64,000 bases of DNA from NCBI GenBank assembly GCA_945881875.1, contig CAMCVH010000004.1, positions 62,001 to 126,000 on the forward strand, written 5' to 3'. Shown piece after piece: positions 20,888 through 31,285 of the stretch. The position numbers and the translations under genes are program-made. This DNA comes from Polynucleobacter meluiroseus. Lineage in GTDB: Bacteria; Pseudomonadota; Gammaproteobacteria; Burkholderiales; Burkholderiaceae. The number at the start of each line of letters is the position of its first letter. The stretch's first letter is position 1. The notes under the pieces are model-generated. The model was not told where the DNA came from and ran no database searches. It saw nothing but the letters and a program-made list of their open reading frames with translations.

Positions 20888-22084
20888 ATGAAACTACTTC
20901 CAGAAGTTCTTGAATCCGTTGATCTTATTAAGGCTATTCGCCGAGATATACACGCTCATCCTGAACTATGCTTCCATGAAGATCGAACAGCCGATAAAGT
21001 TGCTGAGCAACTTGAATCTTGGGGCATTAAGATCCATCGTGGTCTTGGTAAAACTGGTGTTGTAGGTACCATTATCGGAACACAAGGCCCAGGGATATCA
21101 ATCGGTTTACGTGCGGACATGGATGCACTTCCGCTTCAAGAACATAATCATTTTGAACATGCCTCAAAACATGAGGGGAAGATGCATGCCTGCGGTCATG
21201 ATGGCCACGTTGCCATGCTTTTGGGTGCTGCAAAGTATCTTTCTCAACATCATGACTTTAAAGGAACTGTTAATTTCATTTTTCAACCAGCTGAAGAGGG
21301 TGGCGGCGGTGCGAGAGAAATGATTAACGATGGTTTATTTAAATTATTCCCCTGCGATGCTGTTTTTGGGATGCATAACTGGCCAGGTATGGCAGTTGGA
21401 GAGTTTGGAGTAACGACCGGTCCGATGATGGCATCGAGCAATGAATTTGTCATCACTGTTAAAGGTAAAGGCGGTCATGCAGCTTTACCTCATAACAGCG
21501 CTGATCCGGTTTTTGCTGCCACTCAAATTGCAAGTTCATTACAGAGCATCATCACACGCAACAAACGCCCAATTGATGCTGCAGTTCTATCAATTACTCA
21601 ATTTCACGCAGGTAATACTAGCAATGTTATTCCTGATAGCGCGTGGCTTGGTGGCACCGTTAGAACTTTTACACTTGAAGTGTTAGATTTAATTGAGACA
21701 CGTTTACGTCATATTGCTAAAACAGTAGCTCTAAGTTTAGATTGTGAGGCGGATGTAAAGTTTATAAGAAACTATCCTCCAACTATCAATCATGCAAAAG
21801 AAACTGAATTTGCAATCGGCGTGATGAGAGACCTTGTAGGTGAGGATCGGGTCAATCCTCACGTTGACCCCACTATGGGCGCTGAAGACTTTGCTTTTAT
21901 GTTGCAAGAAAAGCCTGGTTGTTACGTATTTATTGGTAACGGTGATGGTGATCATCGCTCACAAGGACATGGCCTAGGTCCCTGTCATCTCCATAACCCG
22001 TGCTACGACTTCAATGATAATTTATTACCATTAGGTAGCAGTTATTGGATCAATCTGACGCAGCAATATTTGTCTGGAAAATAA
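20888..22084 (+). CDS. M20 family amidohydrolase (hippurate / N-acyl-amino-acid hydrolase type)
   Basis: Metal-dependent hydrolase of the M20D type, cytoplasmic, 398 residues. Metal and catalytic motifs: LRADMDALPLQE, MHACGHDGHVAMLLGAA, QPAEEGGGGAREMI, GMHNWPG and MGAEDFAFML. The start is placed at ATG 20888 (MKLLPEVLESVD); GTG at 20870 is an in-frame alternative. Substrate is unknown; relatives cleave N-acyl or N-benzoyl amino acids. It has no obvious functional tie to the bio genes upstream (a 116-bp gap). Confidence 0.9.
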   Translation: MKLLPEVLESVDLIKAIRRDIHAHPELCFHEDRTADKVAEQLESWGIKIHRGLGKTGVVGTIIGTQGPGISIGLRADMDALPLQEHNHFEHASKHEGKMHACGHDGHVAMLLGAAKYLSQHHDFKGTVNFIFQPAEEGGGGAREMINDGLFKLFPCDAVFGMHNWPGMAVGEFGVTTGPMMASSNEFVITVKGKGGHAALPHNSADPVFAATQIASSLQSIITRNKRPIDAAVLSITQFHAGNTSNVIPDSAWLGGTVRTFTLEVLDLIETRLRHIAKTVALSLDCEADVKFIRNYPPTINHAKETEFAIGVMRDLVGEDRVNPHVDPTMGAEDFAFMLQEKPGCYVFIGNGDGDHRSQGHGLGPCHLHNPCYDFNDNLLPLGSSYWINLTQQYLSGK

Positions 22085-22087
22085 AAC

Positions 22088-22849
22088 TTAATTTTTTAGT
22101 TCAATATCGCCGTAGATTGCTTTGACCTGAGTGCGTGTATTGTCCGTATCTGTTAGCAAACCTAAGCCGATTAGCTTTCCGGGCTTTTCAGAAAAAGCAG
22201 CCTCATAATCTTTTGCTAAGTTACGGTGATGCTCTTGCCATAATCCCAATTGGCTCCCTCCGCTGTTCACAACAATCATTTTGATACGAGAGGTTCTAGA
22301 GTTGGTAATCACCGTCTCCAAAGGACTTTTAGCAGCCCAAACATACATCAGGGTTGCATAAGGCAAATCATGACCAGTAACAATTTTTGCCATTTCAAAA
22401 ACCATTTGATCTCTCACTGGCAATTTACTTTTGTCACCATCAAATGCAACCAGCAATCTCAAAGGTGCATCATCACGAGATAGTTCATGGTTGTCAGCAT
22501 TCGGAATGTAATCCACAGCTTTCCATTGCCAATTTAAAAATAATCCAAGAGCCTCTCGTGGTACAAGCGGTAAGACTAGACCAGAGGCGGCAGTATCTGC
22601 ATTAGCCTTTAGAACAGTTCTTCCCTCATATTGCTCCAAAGTGTAAACAGTCTTATTTTTCTGAGGCGTAATGCGCCAAACTTGCCAAGCTTTTGGTAAG
22701 CGCCCGCTATGATTAAGCTCTGAAAATTTAATGACTTTTTCTGATGGTGGAGCTTGCTCATCGCCAAGCTCTAAAGTTGCACAAGCGCTCAGACTCAGCG
22801 CAATTAGTATTGAAAGGCTAATAGTTAGATGTTTTTTTCTAAGAGTCAT
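22088..22849 (-). CDS. DUF3047 family lipoprotein
   Basis: Predicted lipoprotein of 253 residues: a basic start (MTLRKKHLT), a hydrophobic stretch and the lipobox LSAC with the acylated Cys near residue 23. The rest resembles DUF3047: FSELNHSGRLPKAWQVWRI, NWQWKAVDY, DDAPLRLLVAFDGDKS, YVWAAKSP and GLLTDTDNTRTQVKAIYGDI. Function of the family is not known. It converges with the amidohydrolase gene (3-base gap) and is followed at its 5' side by the enoyl-CoA hydratase on the same strand. Confidence 0.78.
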   Translation of the reverse strand: MTLRKKHLTISLSILIALSLSACATLELGDEQAPPSEKVIKFSELNHSGRLPKAWQVWRITPQKNKTVYTLEQYEGRTVLKANADTAASGLVLPLVPREALGLFLNWQWKAVDYIPNADNHELSRDDAPLRLLVAFDGDKSKLPVRDQMVFEMAKIVTGHDLPYATLMYVWAAKSPLETVITNSRTSRIKMIVVNSGGSQLGLWQEHHRNLAKDYEAAFSEKPGKLIGLGLLTDTDNTRTQVKAIYGDIELKN

Positions 22850-22881
22850 TTTTAATGTTTAACTTAGGTATGAGTTTGAAA

Positions 22882-23658
22882 TTATTGATTCTTAAATTTC
22901 GCTGGGCGTTTTTCAATAAAAGCGGCCATGCCCTCTTTTTGGTCTTCTGTTGCAAATGCTGAGTGAAACAATCGACGTTCTAAATGAATGCCTTCGCTTA
23001 AGGAAGTTTCATAAGCGGCATTAATACTTTCCTTGACCATCATTAGAATAGGTAAAGACATCTCAGATATTGTTTTAGCTGCTGACATGACTTCTGTCAT
23101 CAATTGATCAGCTGGAACAACTCTTGAAACCAGTCCTGAACGCTCTGCTTCACTCGCATCCATCATTCTGGCTGTTAAACACATATCCATGGCTTTTGCT
23201 TTTGAAACAGCTCTTGGTAAACGCTGTGATCCACCTGATCCTGGTGGGATACCTAGTTTAATTTCTGGCTGACCAAATTTAGCGTTATCAGCTGCGATGA
23301 TGACATCACACATCATGGCTAACTCACAACCACCGCCTAAGGCATAACCAGCTACTGCTGCAATCACAGGCTTACGAATACGGCGAATAGTCTCCCAGTT
23401 TTTGGTGATGTAATCGCCCTTATAAACATCAGTAAAACTGTATTTGGCCATCATGCCAATATCTGCGCCAGCTGCAAATGCTTTTTCACTTCCAGTAATC
23501 ACAATGCAAGAAATGTCTTCATTAGCATCAAAGCCAAGTAAAGCTACCCCAAGCTCATCCATCAATTGATCATTCAAAGCATTTAATGCTTTAGGACGAT
23601 TTAGCGTTATTAAAGCAACACGGCCTTCAGTAGAGATCACAATATTTTCATAGCTCAT
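22882..23658 (-). CDS. Enoyl-CoA hydratase
   Basis: Crotonase-fold hydratase of 258 residues. The oxyanion-hole motifs [10 protein letters not shown] and [16 protein letters not shown] are seen, and the catalytic glutamates fit [21 protein letters not shown] in this family. It would hydrate trans-2-enoyl-CoA to 3-hydroxyacyl-CoA in fatty-acid or aromatic beta-oxidation. A good ribosome site (AAAGGA, 7 bases before ATG) fixes the start. No other beta-oxidation gene is adjacent, so the pathway cannot be assigned. Confidence 0.9.
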   Translation of the reverse strand: MSYENIVISTEGRVALITLNRPKALNALNDQLMDELGVALLGFDANEDISCIVITGSEKAFAAGADIGMMAKYSFTDVYKGDYITKNWETIRRIRKPVIAAVAGYALGGGCELAMMCDVIIAADNAKFGQPEIKLGIPPGSGGSQRLPRAVSKAKAMDMCLTARMMDASEAERSGLVSRVVPADQLMTEVMSAAKTISEMSLPILMMVKESINAAYETSLSEGIHLERRLFHSAFATEDQKEGMAAFIEKRPAKFKNQ

Positions 23659-23712
23659 CTTTTTTCCTTTGGTATTTATTTAAAACTACCTCATATTGCT
23701 ATAACTAATTAG

Positions 23713-24858
23713 TTATTGGGGTAAGAAAACCCACATACGACCTTGCTGTTTCATTCTTCCTGCATAAGATCCGGCTTCATCGCCCGTGCCCCAGTAAAAG
23801 TCCGCACGAACTGCACCAATAATAGCGCTGCCCGTATCTTGCGCCATCATCAAACGTTGGATAGGTTTTTTACTGAGGGGGTAAGTTGTAGATAAAAATA
23901 CTGGCGCCCCTAAGGGTAAAGCCTTTACATCAACTGCAATGCTTCTTTCAGCTGTCAAAGGCACTCCTAATGAGCCAATGGGACCAACAGAGGCATCATG
24001 ACTAGCTGGTAGTTCTCTAAAGAATACATAGCGCGGATTAGCATTAAGCATCTCTTGAACTCGTTTTGGATTTTTATCAGCCCAAGCTTGAATGCCCTGC
24101 ATGGTTGCAGTTGCTTTAGTAATTTCTTTACGATCTAACAACCACTGAGCAAAGGATTTGAATGGTTGATCATTTGTTCCGGCAAATCCGACTCTGATAA
24201 CTTTACCGTCATCCATCCGAATACGTCCTGAGCCCTGAACATGCAAAAATGCTGCCGCAACAGCATCATCCACCCAGACAATCTCTTGACCTTTTAGTTG
24301 ATTACCCGATATGAGTTCAGCTCTTGTGGGTAGTGAACTTGGTTTTTTATCACGCCAAGCATCGGGATACCGATGGATAGGAGTTTGGTACGCACCACCT
24401 TTTTTCCTTGATCCATTAAGGTAAGGCTCATAGTAGCCGGTTACTAAACCATACACACTTCCTGCTGAAGCACCGGTCTGATGCCTGACCTCCATTACTT
24501 TCATATAACTTTGAAAATAAAGTCGAATGGACTCACTGTTATTGGCGTTCACCTTTGCAGCAGCTGCACATGCAGGCTTCCAATTCAATCCGCTAGGGTT
24601 ACGCTTTAATAAACCCTCACAACTTCTTTTCCATGCTGGCCAAGCGGCTGTTAAATCATCTTCCTGCCAACCAGGTAAATCACTCCAAGCAACCGGAATC
24701 AATTCAGCAACGCGATTGTCATAAGTATTGCTGGGAGGAGTTTCCTTAACTACTTTTTTTGAATACTCAGGTGTTGTCGAGCAAGCCGTTAAAAACATTG
24801 TTAAAGCTACCAAACAACTAGCTTGTATAAAAGTCTTTTTTAAACAAAGGTTATTCAT
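23713..24858 (-). CDS. mltA: Membrane-bound lytic murein transglycosylase A
   Basis: Outer-membrane lipoprotein that cleaves MurNAc-GlcNAc bonds with 1,6-anhydro product. Lipobox LTAC (Cys near 26), the MltA barrel domain with VTGYYEPYLNGSRK and VQGSGRIRMDDGK, and the 3D domain with the catalytic aspartates in AQDTGSAIIGAVRADFYWGTGDEAG. Length 381. The order mltA-apaG-rpe-trpE is the one I know from Burkholderia, here with a small unannotated membrane-protein gene between mltA and apaG. Confidence 0.94.
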   Translation of the reverse strand: MNNLCLKKTFIQASCLVALTMFLTACSTTPEYSKKVVKETPPSNTYDNRVAELIPVAWSDLPGWQEDDLTAAWPAWKRSCEGLLKRNPSGLNWKPACAAAAKVNANNSESIRLYFQSYMKVMEVRHQTGASAGSVYGLVTGYYEPYLNGSRKKGGAYQTPIHRYPDAWRDKKPSSLPTRAELISGNQLKGQEIVWVDDAVAAAFLHVQGSGRIRMDDGKVIRVGFAGTNDQPFKSFAQWLLDRKEITKATATMQGIQAWADKNPKRVQEMLNANPRYVFFRELPASHDASVGPIGSLGVPLTAERSIAVDVKALPLGAPVFLSTTYPLSKKPIQRLMMAQDTGSAIIGAVRADFYWGTGDEAGSYAGRMKQQGRMWVFLPQ

Positions 24859-24940
24859 GTTTACACTAAGATCATTAATCAGTTGGGCTTATGATGCCAT
24901 TTATTAGACAAGTGCTATTCACTTTTTTGGAGAAACTTAA

Positions 24941-25057
24941 TTGAGTGATTTATTTGATGAATTTCCAATGCTTTTATTTATTTTAGAAGCAGGTGTAGCT
25001 TTAGTTATCTTTGTCATTATCGTAGTTTGGACCATGATGGGCAGAAAAGATCGATAA
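24941..25057 (+). CDS. Small single-pass membrane protein, 38 residues (unannotated type)
   Basis: Starts with TTG at 24941, preceded at 7 bases by a strong GGAGA (24929-24933). The sequence is acidic at the start (SDLFDEFPM), has one hydrophobic segment at about 11-31 (LLFILEAGVALVIFVIIVVW) and ends in a basic tail (MMGRKDR). A negative front and positive tail predict an N-out, C-in membrane helix. It is divergent from mltA and runs tail-to-tail with apaG 21 bases later. I recognise no family. Confidence 0.6.
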   Translation: MSDLFDEFPMLLFILEAGVALVIFVIIVVWTMMGRKDR

Positions 25058-25078
25058 ACCAAGCTTGCTAATGGGTCT

Positions 25079-25453
25079 TTAATGCAGCGTCCTTGGCATC
25101 ACTAAAGCGAATTCTGGGATAGGTGTTTGGAAGAATTGGGCATCCTCGCTACAACAGAAGAAATCACCCCTCATTGTTCCCATTGGCGTTGGTAGAGTTG
25201 CCCAACTAGTGTACTCAAATTGTTCGCCAGGGCGCAAAAGAGGCTGTTGACCAACGACCCCCAAACCACGGACTTCCTGAACGCCATGATCGCCATCTGT
25301 AATGATCCAATGACGCGCAATCAGTTGAGCTGGCAGCTGACCTGTGTTTTTAATCGTAATGGTGTAAGCAAAGGCAAACCGCCTACTTTCAGCGTCTGAT
25401 TCGTCCGGAAGGTAGGTCACTTTGACCTGAACATTGAATTGGTGTTGTTCCAT
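25079..25453 (-). CDS. apaG: ApaG domain protein
   Basis: Single FNIII-like ApaG domain of 124 residues; the family is linked to Co2+/Mg2+ resistance and Ap4A metabolism, but its biochemical role is unsettled. Seen: QVKVTYLPDESD, YTITIKNTGQLPAQLIARHWIITDG, EVRGLGVVGQQPLLRPGEQFEYTSW and MGTMRGDFFC. A GGAGAA ribosome site precedes the ATG. It is transcribed away from rpe across 59 bases. Confidence 0.95.
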   Translation of the reverse strand: MEQHQFNVQVKVTYLPDESDAESRRFAFAYTITIKNTGQLPAQLIARHWIITDGDHGVQEVRGLGVVGQQPLLRPGEQFEYTSWATLPTPMGTMRGDFFCCSEDAQFFQTPIPEFALVMPRTLH

Positions 25454-25500
25454 ATCAAGATTCTCCGCTATAGAAGACGCTACTGCAAGCCAGACCGAGC

Positions 25501-25512
25501 TAGAATTGCTAT
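25501..25512 (+). promoter_or_regulatory. Candidate leaderless promoter -10 for rpe-trp
   Basis: TAGAAT (25501-25506) is followed by six bases (TGCTAT) and the rpe ATG. There is no Shine-Dalgarno in the 59-bp gap to apaG on this strand. Transcription from this element would start on or next to the A of the ATG. No convincing -35 was found. Confidence 0.45.
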
Positions 25513-26223
25513 ATGGCTAAAACAAATACATCTCAAACATTCTTTATTGCCCCCTCTATTCTTTCGGCTGACTTCGCCCGTTTAGGCGAAGAAGTGACGT
25601 CAGTACTTGCTGCAGGGGCTGATTGGATCCACTTTGACGTGATGGATAACCATTACGTCCCGAATTTAACGATAGGCCCTCTAGTTTGTGAGGCTATTCG
25701 TTCTTATGCGGTTAAAGACGGCCAACCTGCCTGTATTGATGTGCATTTAATGGTTGAGCCAGTTGATCGCATAGTTCCAGATTTTGCTAAAGCCGGTGCG
25801 AATTTAATCAGCTTCCACCCAGAAGCCAGCTCTCATATTGATAGAACTATTGGGTTGATTAAAGATAATGGCTGTCAAGCTGGCCTGGTATTTAACCCAG
25901 CCACACCATTACATTACCTTGACCACGTTTTAGATAAGTTAGATTTAATTCTTCTTATGTCTGTTAACCCAGGTTTTGGTGGCCAGTCATTTATTCCAGG
26001 CACTTTGGATAAGTTAAGAGAAACCAGAGCGAAGCTTAGTGCTTATGAGGCTAAGTCAGGTCGCAAGATTCGCTTAGAGGTAGATGGCGGAGTTAAAGCT
26101 GACAACATTCGTGAAATTGCTGCTGCTGGTGCTGACACCTTTGTAGCTGGTTCGGCTATTTTTGGTAAGCCTGATTACAAAGCCATCATCGATACGATGC
26201 GTGAGGAATTAGGGAAAGTTTGA
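25513..26223 (+). CDS. rpe: Ribulose-phosphate 3-epimerase
   Basis: TIM-barrel metal enzyme interconverting ribulose-5-P and xylulose-5-P. Conserved: [57 protein letters not shown] and [11 protein letters not shown]. Length 236. It is the first gene of the rpe-trpEGDC unit, and its TGA overlaps the trpE ATG. Ribulose-5-P is drawn from the same pentose pool that feeds PRPP to tryptophan synthesis. Confidence 0.97.
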   Translation: MAKTNTSQTFFIAPSILSADFARLGEEVTSVLAAGADWIHFDVMDNHYVPNLTIGPLVCEAIRSYAVKDGQPACIDVHLMVEPVDRIVPDFAKAGANLISFHPEASSHIDRTIGLIKDNGCQAGLVFNPATPLHYLDHVLDKLDLILLMSVNPGFGGQSFIPGTLDKLRETRAKLSAYEAKSGRKIRLEVDGGVKADNIREIAAAGADTFVAGSAIFGKPDYKAIIDTMREELGKV

Positions 26224-27740
26224 TGCAACGCAAAGACTTTGACGCCTTAGCAAAACAAGGCTATAACCGTGTTGCTTTAGTTTCAGAGGCTTTAGCTGAT
26301 TTAGAGACGCCCCTATCGCTCTACCTTAAACTCACTCAAGAGCATGGCTCTAAAAATACTTTCTTATTAGAGTCAGTAGTTGGTGGTGAGCGCTTTGGGC
26401 GTTACTCCATCATCGGATTACAAGCAAAAACTTTAATCAAAGTCAGTGGCGGCCCAAAAAACACGTTGACCGAAGTTATTACAGATGGTCAAGTTATCGA
26501 AACTGATCACGGTAATCCCCTGGACTTTATAGCTAGCTATCACAATCGCTTTAAAGTAGCTCTTCAAGACGGTCTTCCACGTTTTTGTGGTGGTCTAGCT
26601 GGCTACTTTGGTTACGACACTATTCGGTACATTGAACCTCGCTTAGCCGAACAGAAATTACCAGATGAAATGAATCTGCCAGATATTCAATTAGTGCTGA
26701 CCGAAGAATTAGCAGTAATTGATAACTTGGCAGGAAAGTTATATCTGATTGTTTATGCCAACCCACAAGATGCTATCTCTTATGAACAAGCACAAAATAG
26801 ACTTCAGTTTTTACGTCAGAGCTTAACAGCGGCAGTAATAAATCCGAGTACAGCCCCCACCCAAAAAACTGAAGCGATCCGTAAATTTGCTAAATCAGAC
26901 TTTATTGATGCAGTAAAGCGGACTAAGGAATATGTTTTAGCAGGCGATTGTATGCAAGTAGTCATTGGTCAAAGAATCAGCCAACCCTACACAGATTCGC
27001 CTCTCTCTCTATACAGGGCTTTGCGCTCTCTGAACCCATCGCCTTATATGTATCTTTATGACTTTGGTGACCATCAGATTGTGGGCTCATCGCCAGAAAT
27101 TTTAGTTCGCCAAGAAACAAAGCATATTGATGGTCAACAAAAGCGCTACGTTACAGTTAGACCAATTGCAGGAACTCGTCCACGAGGAAATGATCCGGAG
27201 CATGATGAGCAGCTTGCTAAAGAGCTTTTAGCGGACCCTAAAGAAATTGCTGAGCATGTGATGTTGATTGATTTAGCGCGTAATGATGTTGGCCGAATTG
27301 CTAAAAATGGTAGCGTTAAAGTAACGGATCGCATGGTCATCGAAAAATACTCTCACGTTCAACACATTGTTAGCTCCGTTGAAGGTGAGCTTCTCGATAG
27401 CGCTACCAATATGGATGTTCTAAAAGCGACTTTTCCAGCGGGCACTTTATCTGGTGCGCCAAAAATTCGTGCGATGGAAATTATTGATGAGATGGAAATA
27501 GTCAAGCGGGGCATTTACGGTGGTGCAGCAGGGTATTTATCCTTCTCAGGCGATATGGATGTAGCGATTGTGATTAGAACTGGCATCATCAAAGATGGTT
27601 ATGTTCACTCTCAAGCTGGTGCTGGAGTAGTTGCAGACTCAGACCCAGAATCAGAATGGAAAGAAACTGAAGCTAAAGCACGCGCTGTATTGCGGGCCGC
27701 TGAAATGGTTCAAGGAGGTCTTGATGCTATTAATGATTGA
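26223..27740 (+). CDS. trpE: Anthranilate synthase component I
   Basis: Makes anthranilate from chorismate with ammonia from TrpG. The N-terminal tryptophan-feedback motif LLES is present ([19 protein letters not shown]), and the catalytic chorismate-binding domain shows [41 protein letters not shown] and [22 protein letters not shown]. Length 505. The start is the ATG at 26223 that overlaps the rpe stop (TGATG); a TTG three bases earlier is less likely. The gph gene often found between rpe and trpE in Burkholderia is absent. Confidence 0.96.
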   Translation: MQRKDFDALAKQGYNRVALVSEALADLETPLSLYLKLTQEHGSKNTFLLESVVGGERFGRYSIIGLQAKTLIKVSGGPKNTLTEVITDGQVIETDHGNPLDFIASYHNRFKVALQDGLPRFCGGLAGYFGYDTIRYIEPRLAEQKLPDEMNLPDIQLVLTEELAVIDNLAGKLYLIVYANPQDAISYEQAQNRLQFLRQSLTAAVINPSTAPTQKTEAIRKFAKSDFIDAVKRTKEYVLAGDCMQVVIGQRISQPYTDSPLSLYRALRSLNPSPYMYLYDFGDHQIVGSSPEILVRQETKHIDGQQKRYVTVRPIAGTRPRGNDPEHDEQLAKELLADPKEIAEHVMLIDLARNDVGRIAKNGSVKVTDRMVIEKYSHVQHIVSSVEGELLDSATNMDVLKATFPAGTLSGAPKIRAMEIIDEMEIVKRGIYGGAAGYLSFSGDMDVAIVIRTGIIKDGYVHSQAGAGVVADSDPESEWKETEAKARAVLRAAEMVQGGLDAIND

Positions 27741-28308
27741 TAACTATGACTCCTTTACCTACAACTTGGTTCAGTACTTTGGTGAGTTAGGTACAGAAGT
27801 TAAAGTTTTCAGGAATGATGAAATCACCATTTCTGAAATTGAGGCATTGAAGCCCGATCATATTTGTATTTCTCCAGGTCCGTGCAGTCCTAAAGAAGCA
27901 GGTATCTCAGTCGCCACTTTGCAACACTTTGCTGGCAAAGTACCTCTATTAGGAGTGTGTTTAGGTCATCAAGCGATTGGTGAAGCTTTTGGTGGAAAAG
28001 TTATTCGTGCCAAACGTGTGATGCATGGCAAAACTGATACCGTTCACACAACCCAACAAGGTGTTTTTAAAGATCTGCCTAAGGAATTCACGGTTACTCG
28101 TTACCACTCTCTTGCTATAGAAAAAGAAAGTCTTCCAGCCGATTTAGAAATCACTGCCTGGACCGATGATGGTGAAATTATGGGTGTGCGTCACAAAAAA
28201 TTTGCCGTTGAAGGTGTGCAGTTCCATCCCGAATCAATATTGTCTGAATATGGTCATGAGTTATTAGATAACTTTTTAAAGACCAGCAGTCCTCTTATTA
28301 AGATTTAA
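27724..28308 (+). CDS. trpG: Anthranilate synthase component II (glutamine amidotransferase)
   Basis: Type I glutaminase subunit supplying ammonia to TrpE. Begins [19 protein letters not shown], with the nucleophile Cys in [15 protein letters not shown] and the His-Glu of FHPESI near the C-terminus. The ATG at 27724 lies 17 bases inside trpE and is preceded by a strong AGGAGG, so the longer upstream frame (from 27631) is rejected. Length 194. Confidence 0.96.
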   Translation: MLLMIDNYDSFTYNLVQYFGELGTEVKVFRNDEITISEIEALKPDHICISPGPCSPKEAGISVATLQHFAGKVPLLGVCLGHQAIGEAFGGKVIRAKRVMHGKTDTVHTTQQGVFKDLPKEFTVTRYHSLAIEKESLPADLEITAWTDDGEIMGVRHKKFAVEGVQFHPESILSEYGHELLDNFLKTSSPLIKI

Positions 28309-28320
28309 GACTAATATTTA

Positions 28321-29361
28321 ATGATGACCATAACGCCACAAGAAGCATTACAGCGCTGCATTGAACATCGTGAACTATTTCATGATGAAATGCTTCAAAT
28401 CATGCGCGCCATCATGTCAGGTGAACTTTCTCCAACAATGACAGCAGCTATCTTGACGGGCTTGCGTTCAAAAAAGGAAACTATTGGCGAAATCTCAGCA
28501 GCCGCAATGGTCATGCGTGAGTTCGCTACTCCAGTAACTGTAGCTGATAACAGCCACTTTGTTGACATCGTCGGTACAGGTGGAGATGGCGCCCACACAT
28601 TTAATATTTCAACTACAGCCATGTTTGTTGCAGCTGGAGCTGGCGCTAAAGTTGCCAAGCATGGTAATCGCAGTGTCAGCAGCAAATCTGGTACAGCTGA
28701 TGTACTAGAAGCTTTAGGTGCGTGCATCACTTTGCAAGCACCACAAGTTGCTGAATCATTAAACCGAAGTGGCATGGGTTTTATGTTCGCCCCTAATCAT
28801 CACCCAGCCATGAAAAATGTTGCTCCCGTTCGCAAAGAAATGGGTGTTCGAACGATTTTTAATATTTTGGGTCCACTGACTAATCCTGCTGATGCGCCGC
28901 ATATGCTGATGGGTGTTTTTCATCCGGATCTTGTCGGCATTCAAGCACGTGTGCTTCAAAAACTGGGGCTTCAACATGCTTTGGTGGTTTATGGCAAAGA
29001 TGGTTTAGATGAAGTGTCACTTGAAGGTCCCACCATGGTTGGTGAGTTGATTGATAGTGAAATCAAAGAATATGAAATTTCCCCAAAAGACTTTGGTTTG
29101 AAGACCTGTCCGACATCACACTTCAAAGTAGCGAGCCCTCAAGAATCAATGAAAATAGTTTTAGGTGTGCTTAATGGCGAACCTGGTCCGGCTCAAGATA
29201 TTGTTTGCCTGAATGCTGGTGCCGCGCTATACGCTGCAGATCTTGCAAAAAATATTGGTGAAGGTCTAGCTATGGCTCAAGCTGCCATTAAAAATGGTCA
29301 AGCCAAAGCTAAGCTTGATGAGTTCATTACAACAACACAAAATTTAGCACTATCCCAATAA
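28321..29361 (+). CDS. trpD: Anthranilate phosphoribosyltransferase
   Basis: Transfers the ribosyl phosphate of PRPP to anthranilate. Motifs: [73 protein letters not shown]. Length 346 from the first ATG or 345 from the second (28324). No clear ribosome site is seen. TAATAT sits exactly six bases before the second ATG, so an internal leaderless start is conceivable but not argued, as the gene is clearly within the trp operon. Confidence 0.95.
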   Translation: MMTITPQEALQRCIEHRELFHDEMLQIMRAIMSGELSPTMTAAILTGLRSKKETIGEISAAAMVMREFATPVTVADNSHFVDIVGTGGDGAHTFNISTTAMFVAAGAGAKVAKHGNRSVSSKSGTADVLEALGACITLQAPQVAESLNRSGMGFMFAPNHHPAMKNVAPVRKEMGVRTIFNILGPLTNPADAPHMLMGVFHPDLVGIQARVLQKLGLQHALVVYGKDGLDEVSLEGPTMVGELIDSEIKEYEISPKDFGLKTCPTSHFKVASPQESMKIVLGVLNGEPGPAQDIVCLNAGAALYAADLAKNIGEGLAMAQAAIKNGQAKAKLDEFITTTQNLALSQ

Positions 29362-29372
29362 AGAATTAAATA

Positions 29373-30182
29373 ATGAGCGATATCCTAAAACGTATTCTGG
29401 CTACCAAGTTTGATGAGGTCAGCAAAGCATCCGCTCAAATACCTATGCATACAGTTAGATCTGATGCAGAGGCAAGCCTTAATGATTTAACACATCAGCC
29501 ACGTGGCTTTATCGCAAGTATTGAGAAAAAAATTGCAGCTGGTCATGCGGGTGTCATTGCTGAAATCAAAAAAGCCAGTCCTAGTAAAGGGGTTTTTAGA
29601 GAAGATTTTGATCCTGCCAAGATTGCTCAATCTTACGAAACTAATGGCGCCGCCTGCTTATCCGTTCTAACTGATAAAGACTATTTTCAAGGCTCTGCTC
29701 AGTATTTGCGAGAAGCTCGTAATATTTGCAAGATCCCAGTACTTAGAAAAGATTTCTTAGTGGATACTTATCAAGTCTACGAAGCGCGCGCGATGGGTGC
29801 AGATGCAATTCTTTTAATTGCCGCCGCATTAGATGATGCGCAAATGAAAGACTTTGAGAGCATTGCTCATGAATTAAAAATGGATGTTTTAGTTGAAGTG
29901 CATGATGAAGAAGAACTTGATCGTGCTCTACGTTTGAAGACACCATTACTCGGTATCAATAATCGCAATCTTAGAACTTTTGAAGTTAGCCTTGATGTCA
30001 CAATGGCTCTTTTGAAAAATATTCCAAAAGAGAAGCGAGTGGTAACAGAGAGTGGCATCCTCAATCAAGAAGATGTTAAAAAAATGCGTGCTGCTGATGT
30101 GCACGCATTCTTAGTTGGCGAAGCCTTTATGCGTCAAGAAGATCCAGGCTTAGGTTTGAAGGAACTATTTTTTAAACGTTAA
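29373..30182 (+). CDS. trpC: Indole-3-glycerol-phosphate synthase
   Basis: TIM-barrel enzyme closing the indole ring. Motifs: [78 protein letters not shown] and VTESGI. Length 269, monofunctional (no trpF fusion). It ends the trp operon here; trpF, trpB and trpA are not in the window. Its last 11 bases overlap the convergent ychF gene. Confidence 0.96.
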   Translation: MSDILKRILATKFDEVSKASAQIPMHTVRSDAEASLNDLTHQPRGFIASIEKKIAAGHAGVIAEIKKASPSKGVFREDFDPAKIAQSYETNGAACLSVLTDKDYFQGSAQYLREARNICKIPVLRKDFLVDTYQVYEARAMGADAILLIAAALDDAQMKDFESIAHELKMDVLVEVHDEEELDRALRLKTPLLGINNRNLRTFEVSLDVTMALLKNIPKEKRVVTESGILNQEDVKKMRAADVHAFLVGEAFMRQEDPGLGLKELFFKR

Positions 30183-31266
30183 AGAGGAAGTTCAGTACAT
30201 CGCCGTCTTTAACGACATACTCTTTACCCTCAGCTCTCATCTTGCCGGCTTCTTTAGCACCAGGCTCACCTTTGAATGTAATGAAGTCATCATAAGAAAT
30301 CGTTTGCGCACGAATAAAACCACGTTCAAAGTCTGTATGAATCACTCCAGCTGCTTGAGGAGCGGTATCACCCACATGGATTGTCCAAGCTCTAACTTCT
30401 TTCACCCCTGCTGTGAAATAGGTTTGTAAACCCAATAAACCAAAACCAGCACGAATGACGCGATCTAAGCCTGGTTCATCCATGCCCATATCACCCAAGA
30501 AAGCTTTTTTATCTTTGTCTTCTAACTCTGCTATTTCAGCTTCGATTGCTGCACATACTGCAACTACTGGTGCTTTTTCTTTTGCAGCATGTGCTTTAAC
30601 AACATCTAAATGGGGATTATTTTCAAAACCGTCATCTTTAACGTTGGCAACATACATGACTGGCTTGGCTGTAATTAAACAAAATGGCTTTAATAAGGCC
30701 AGATCATCTTCGCTTAAACCCATAGCGCGGACTGGTAAGGCTTGATTTAACTGTTCTTGAACTTTAGCTAAGAGCGGAGCCAAAGCATTCGCTTCCTTAT
30801 CATTACCTGATTTAGCAGCTTTAGAATATCTTGCAAATGCTTTATCGACTGTTGTTAGATCAGCGAGGGCTAGTTCTGTATCAATAACCCCGATGTCTGA
30901 AAGGGGATCTACTCTTCCAGCTACGTGGATCACATTGCCATCTTCAAAACAGCGAACTACGTGGGTAATGGCATCGGTCTCACGGATATTGGCTAAAAAT
31001 TGATTACCTAGGCCTTCGCCTTTAGATGCACCAGCCACAAGGCCTGCGATATCAACAAACTCAACCACGGCGGGCAAAATGCGCTCAGGTTTTACAATGT
31101 CAGCCAGCATGGCTAAACGGGAATCAGGGACCTCAACAACCCCTACATTGGGCTCTATCGTGCAAAAAGGATAGTTTTCTGCTGCAATACCAGCTTTGGT
31201 AAGAGCATTGAACAAAGTTGATTTGCCAACGTTTGGTAGGCCGACGATACCGCATTTCAATGACAT
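30172..31266 (-). CDS. ychF: Redox-regulated ATPase YchF
   Basis: Obg-family P-loop NTPase that prefers ATP and associates with ribosomes. G1 [14 protein letters not shown] near 8-21, G3-like [21 protein letters not shown], and the C-terminal TGS-like domain [18 protein letters not shown]...[11 protein letters not shown]. Length 364, as usual. The ATG is only 19 bases from the ATG of the divergent hydroxylase gene, so the two promoters must overlap each other's coding sequence. AATAAT at 31275-31280 (minus) is the best -10 candidate. Confidence 0.96.
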   Translation of the reverse strand: MSLKCGIVGLPNVGKSTLFNALTKAGIAAENYPFCTIEPNVGVVEVPDSRLAMLADIVKPERILPAVVEFVDIAGLVAGASKGEGLGNQFLANIRETDAITHVVRCFEDGNVIHVAGRVDPLSDIGVIDTELALADLTTVDKAFARYSKAAKSGNDKEANALAPLLAKVQEQLNQALPVRAMGLSEDDLALLKPFCLITAKPVMYVANVKDDGFENNPHLDVVKAHAAKEKAPVVAVCAAIEAEIAELEDKDKKAFLGDMGMDEPGLDRVIRAGFGLLGLQTYFTAGVKEVRAWTIHVGDTAPQAAGVIHTDFERGFIRAQTISYDDFITFKGEPGAKEAGKMRAEGKEYVVKDGDVLNFLFNV

Positions 31267-31273
31267 AGCGAGT

Positions 31274-31285
31274 TATTATTCCAAT
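31274..31285 (+). promoter_or_regulatory. Candidate leaderless promoter -10 for the ubiH-type gene
   Basis: TATTAT (31274-31279) then six bases (TCCAAT) then ATG. The divergent gap is only 19 bp, which leaves no room for a normal 5' leader with a ribosome site on either strand. The same AT core reads AATAAT toward ychF. Confidence 0.5.

Noticed and set aside
26150-26225. trp attenuator upstream of trpE
   Set aside because: rpe overlaps trpE, leaving no space for a leader peptide and terminator.
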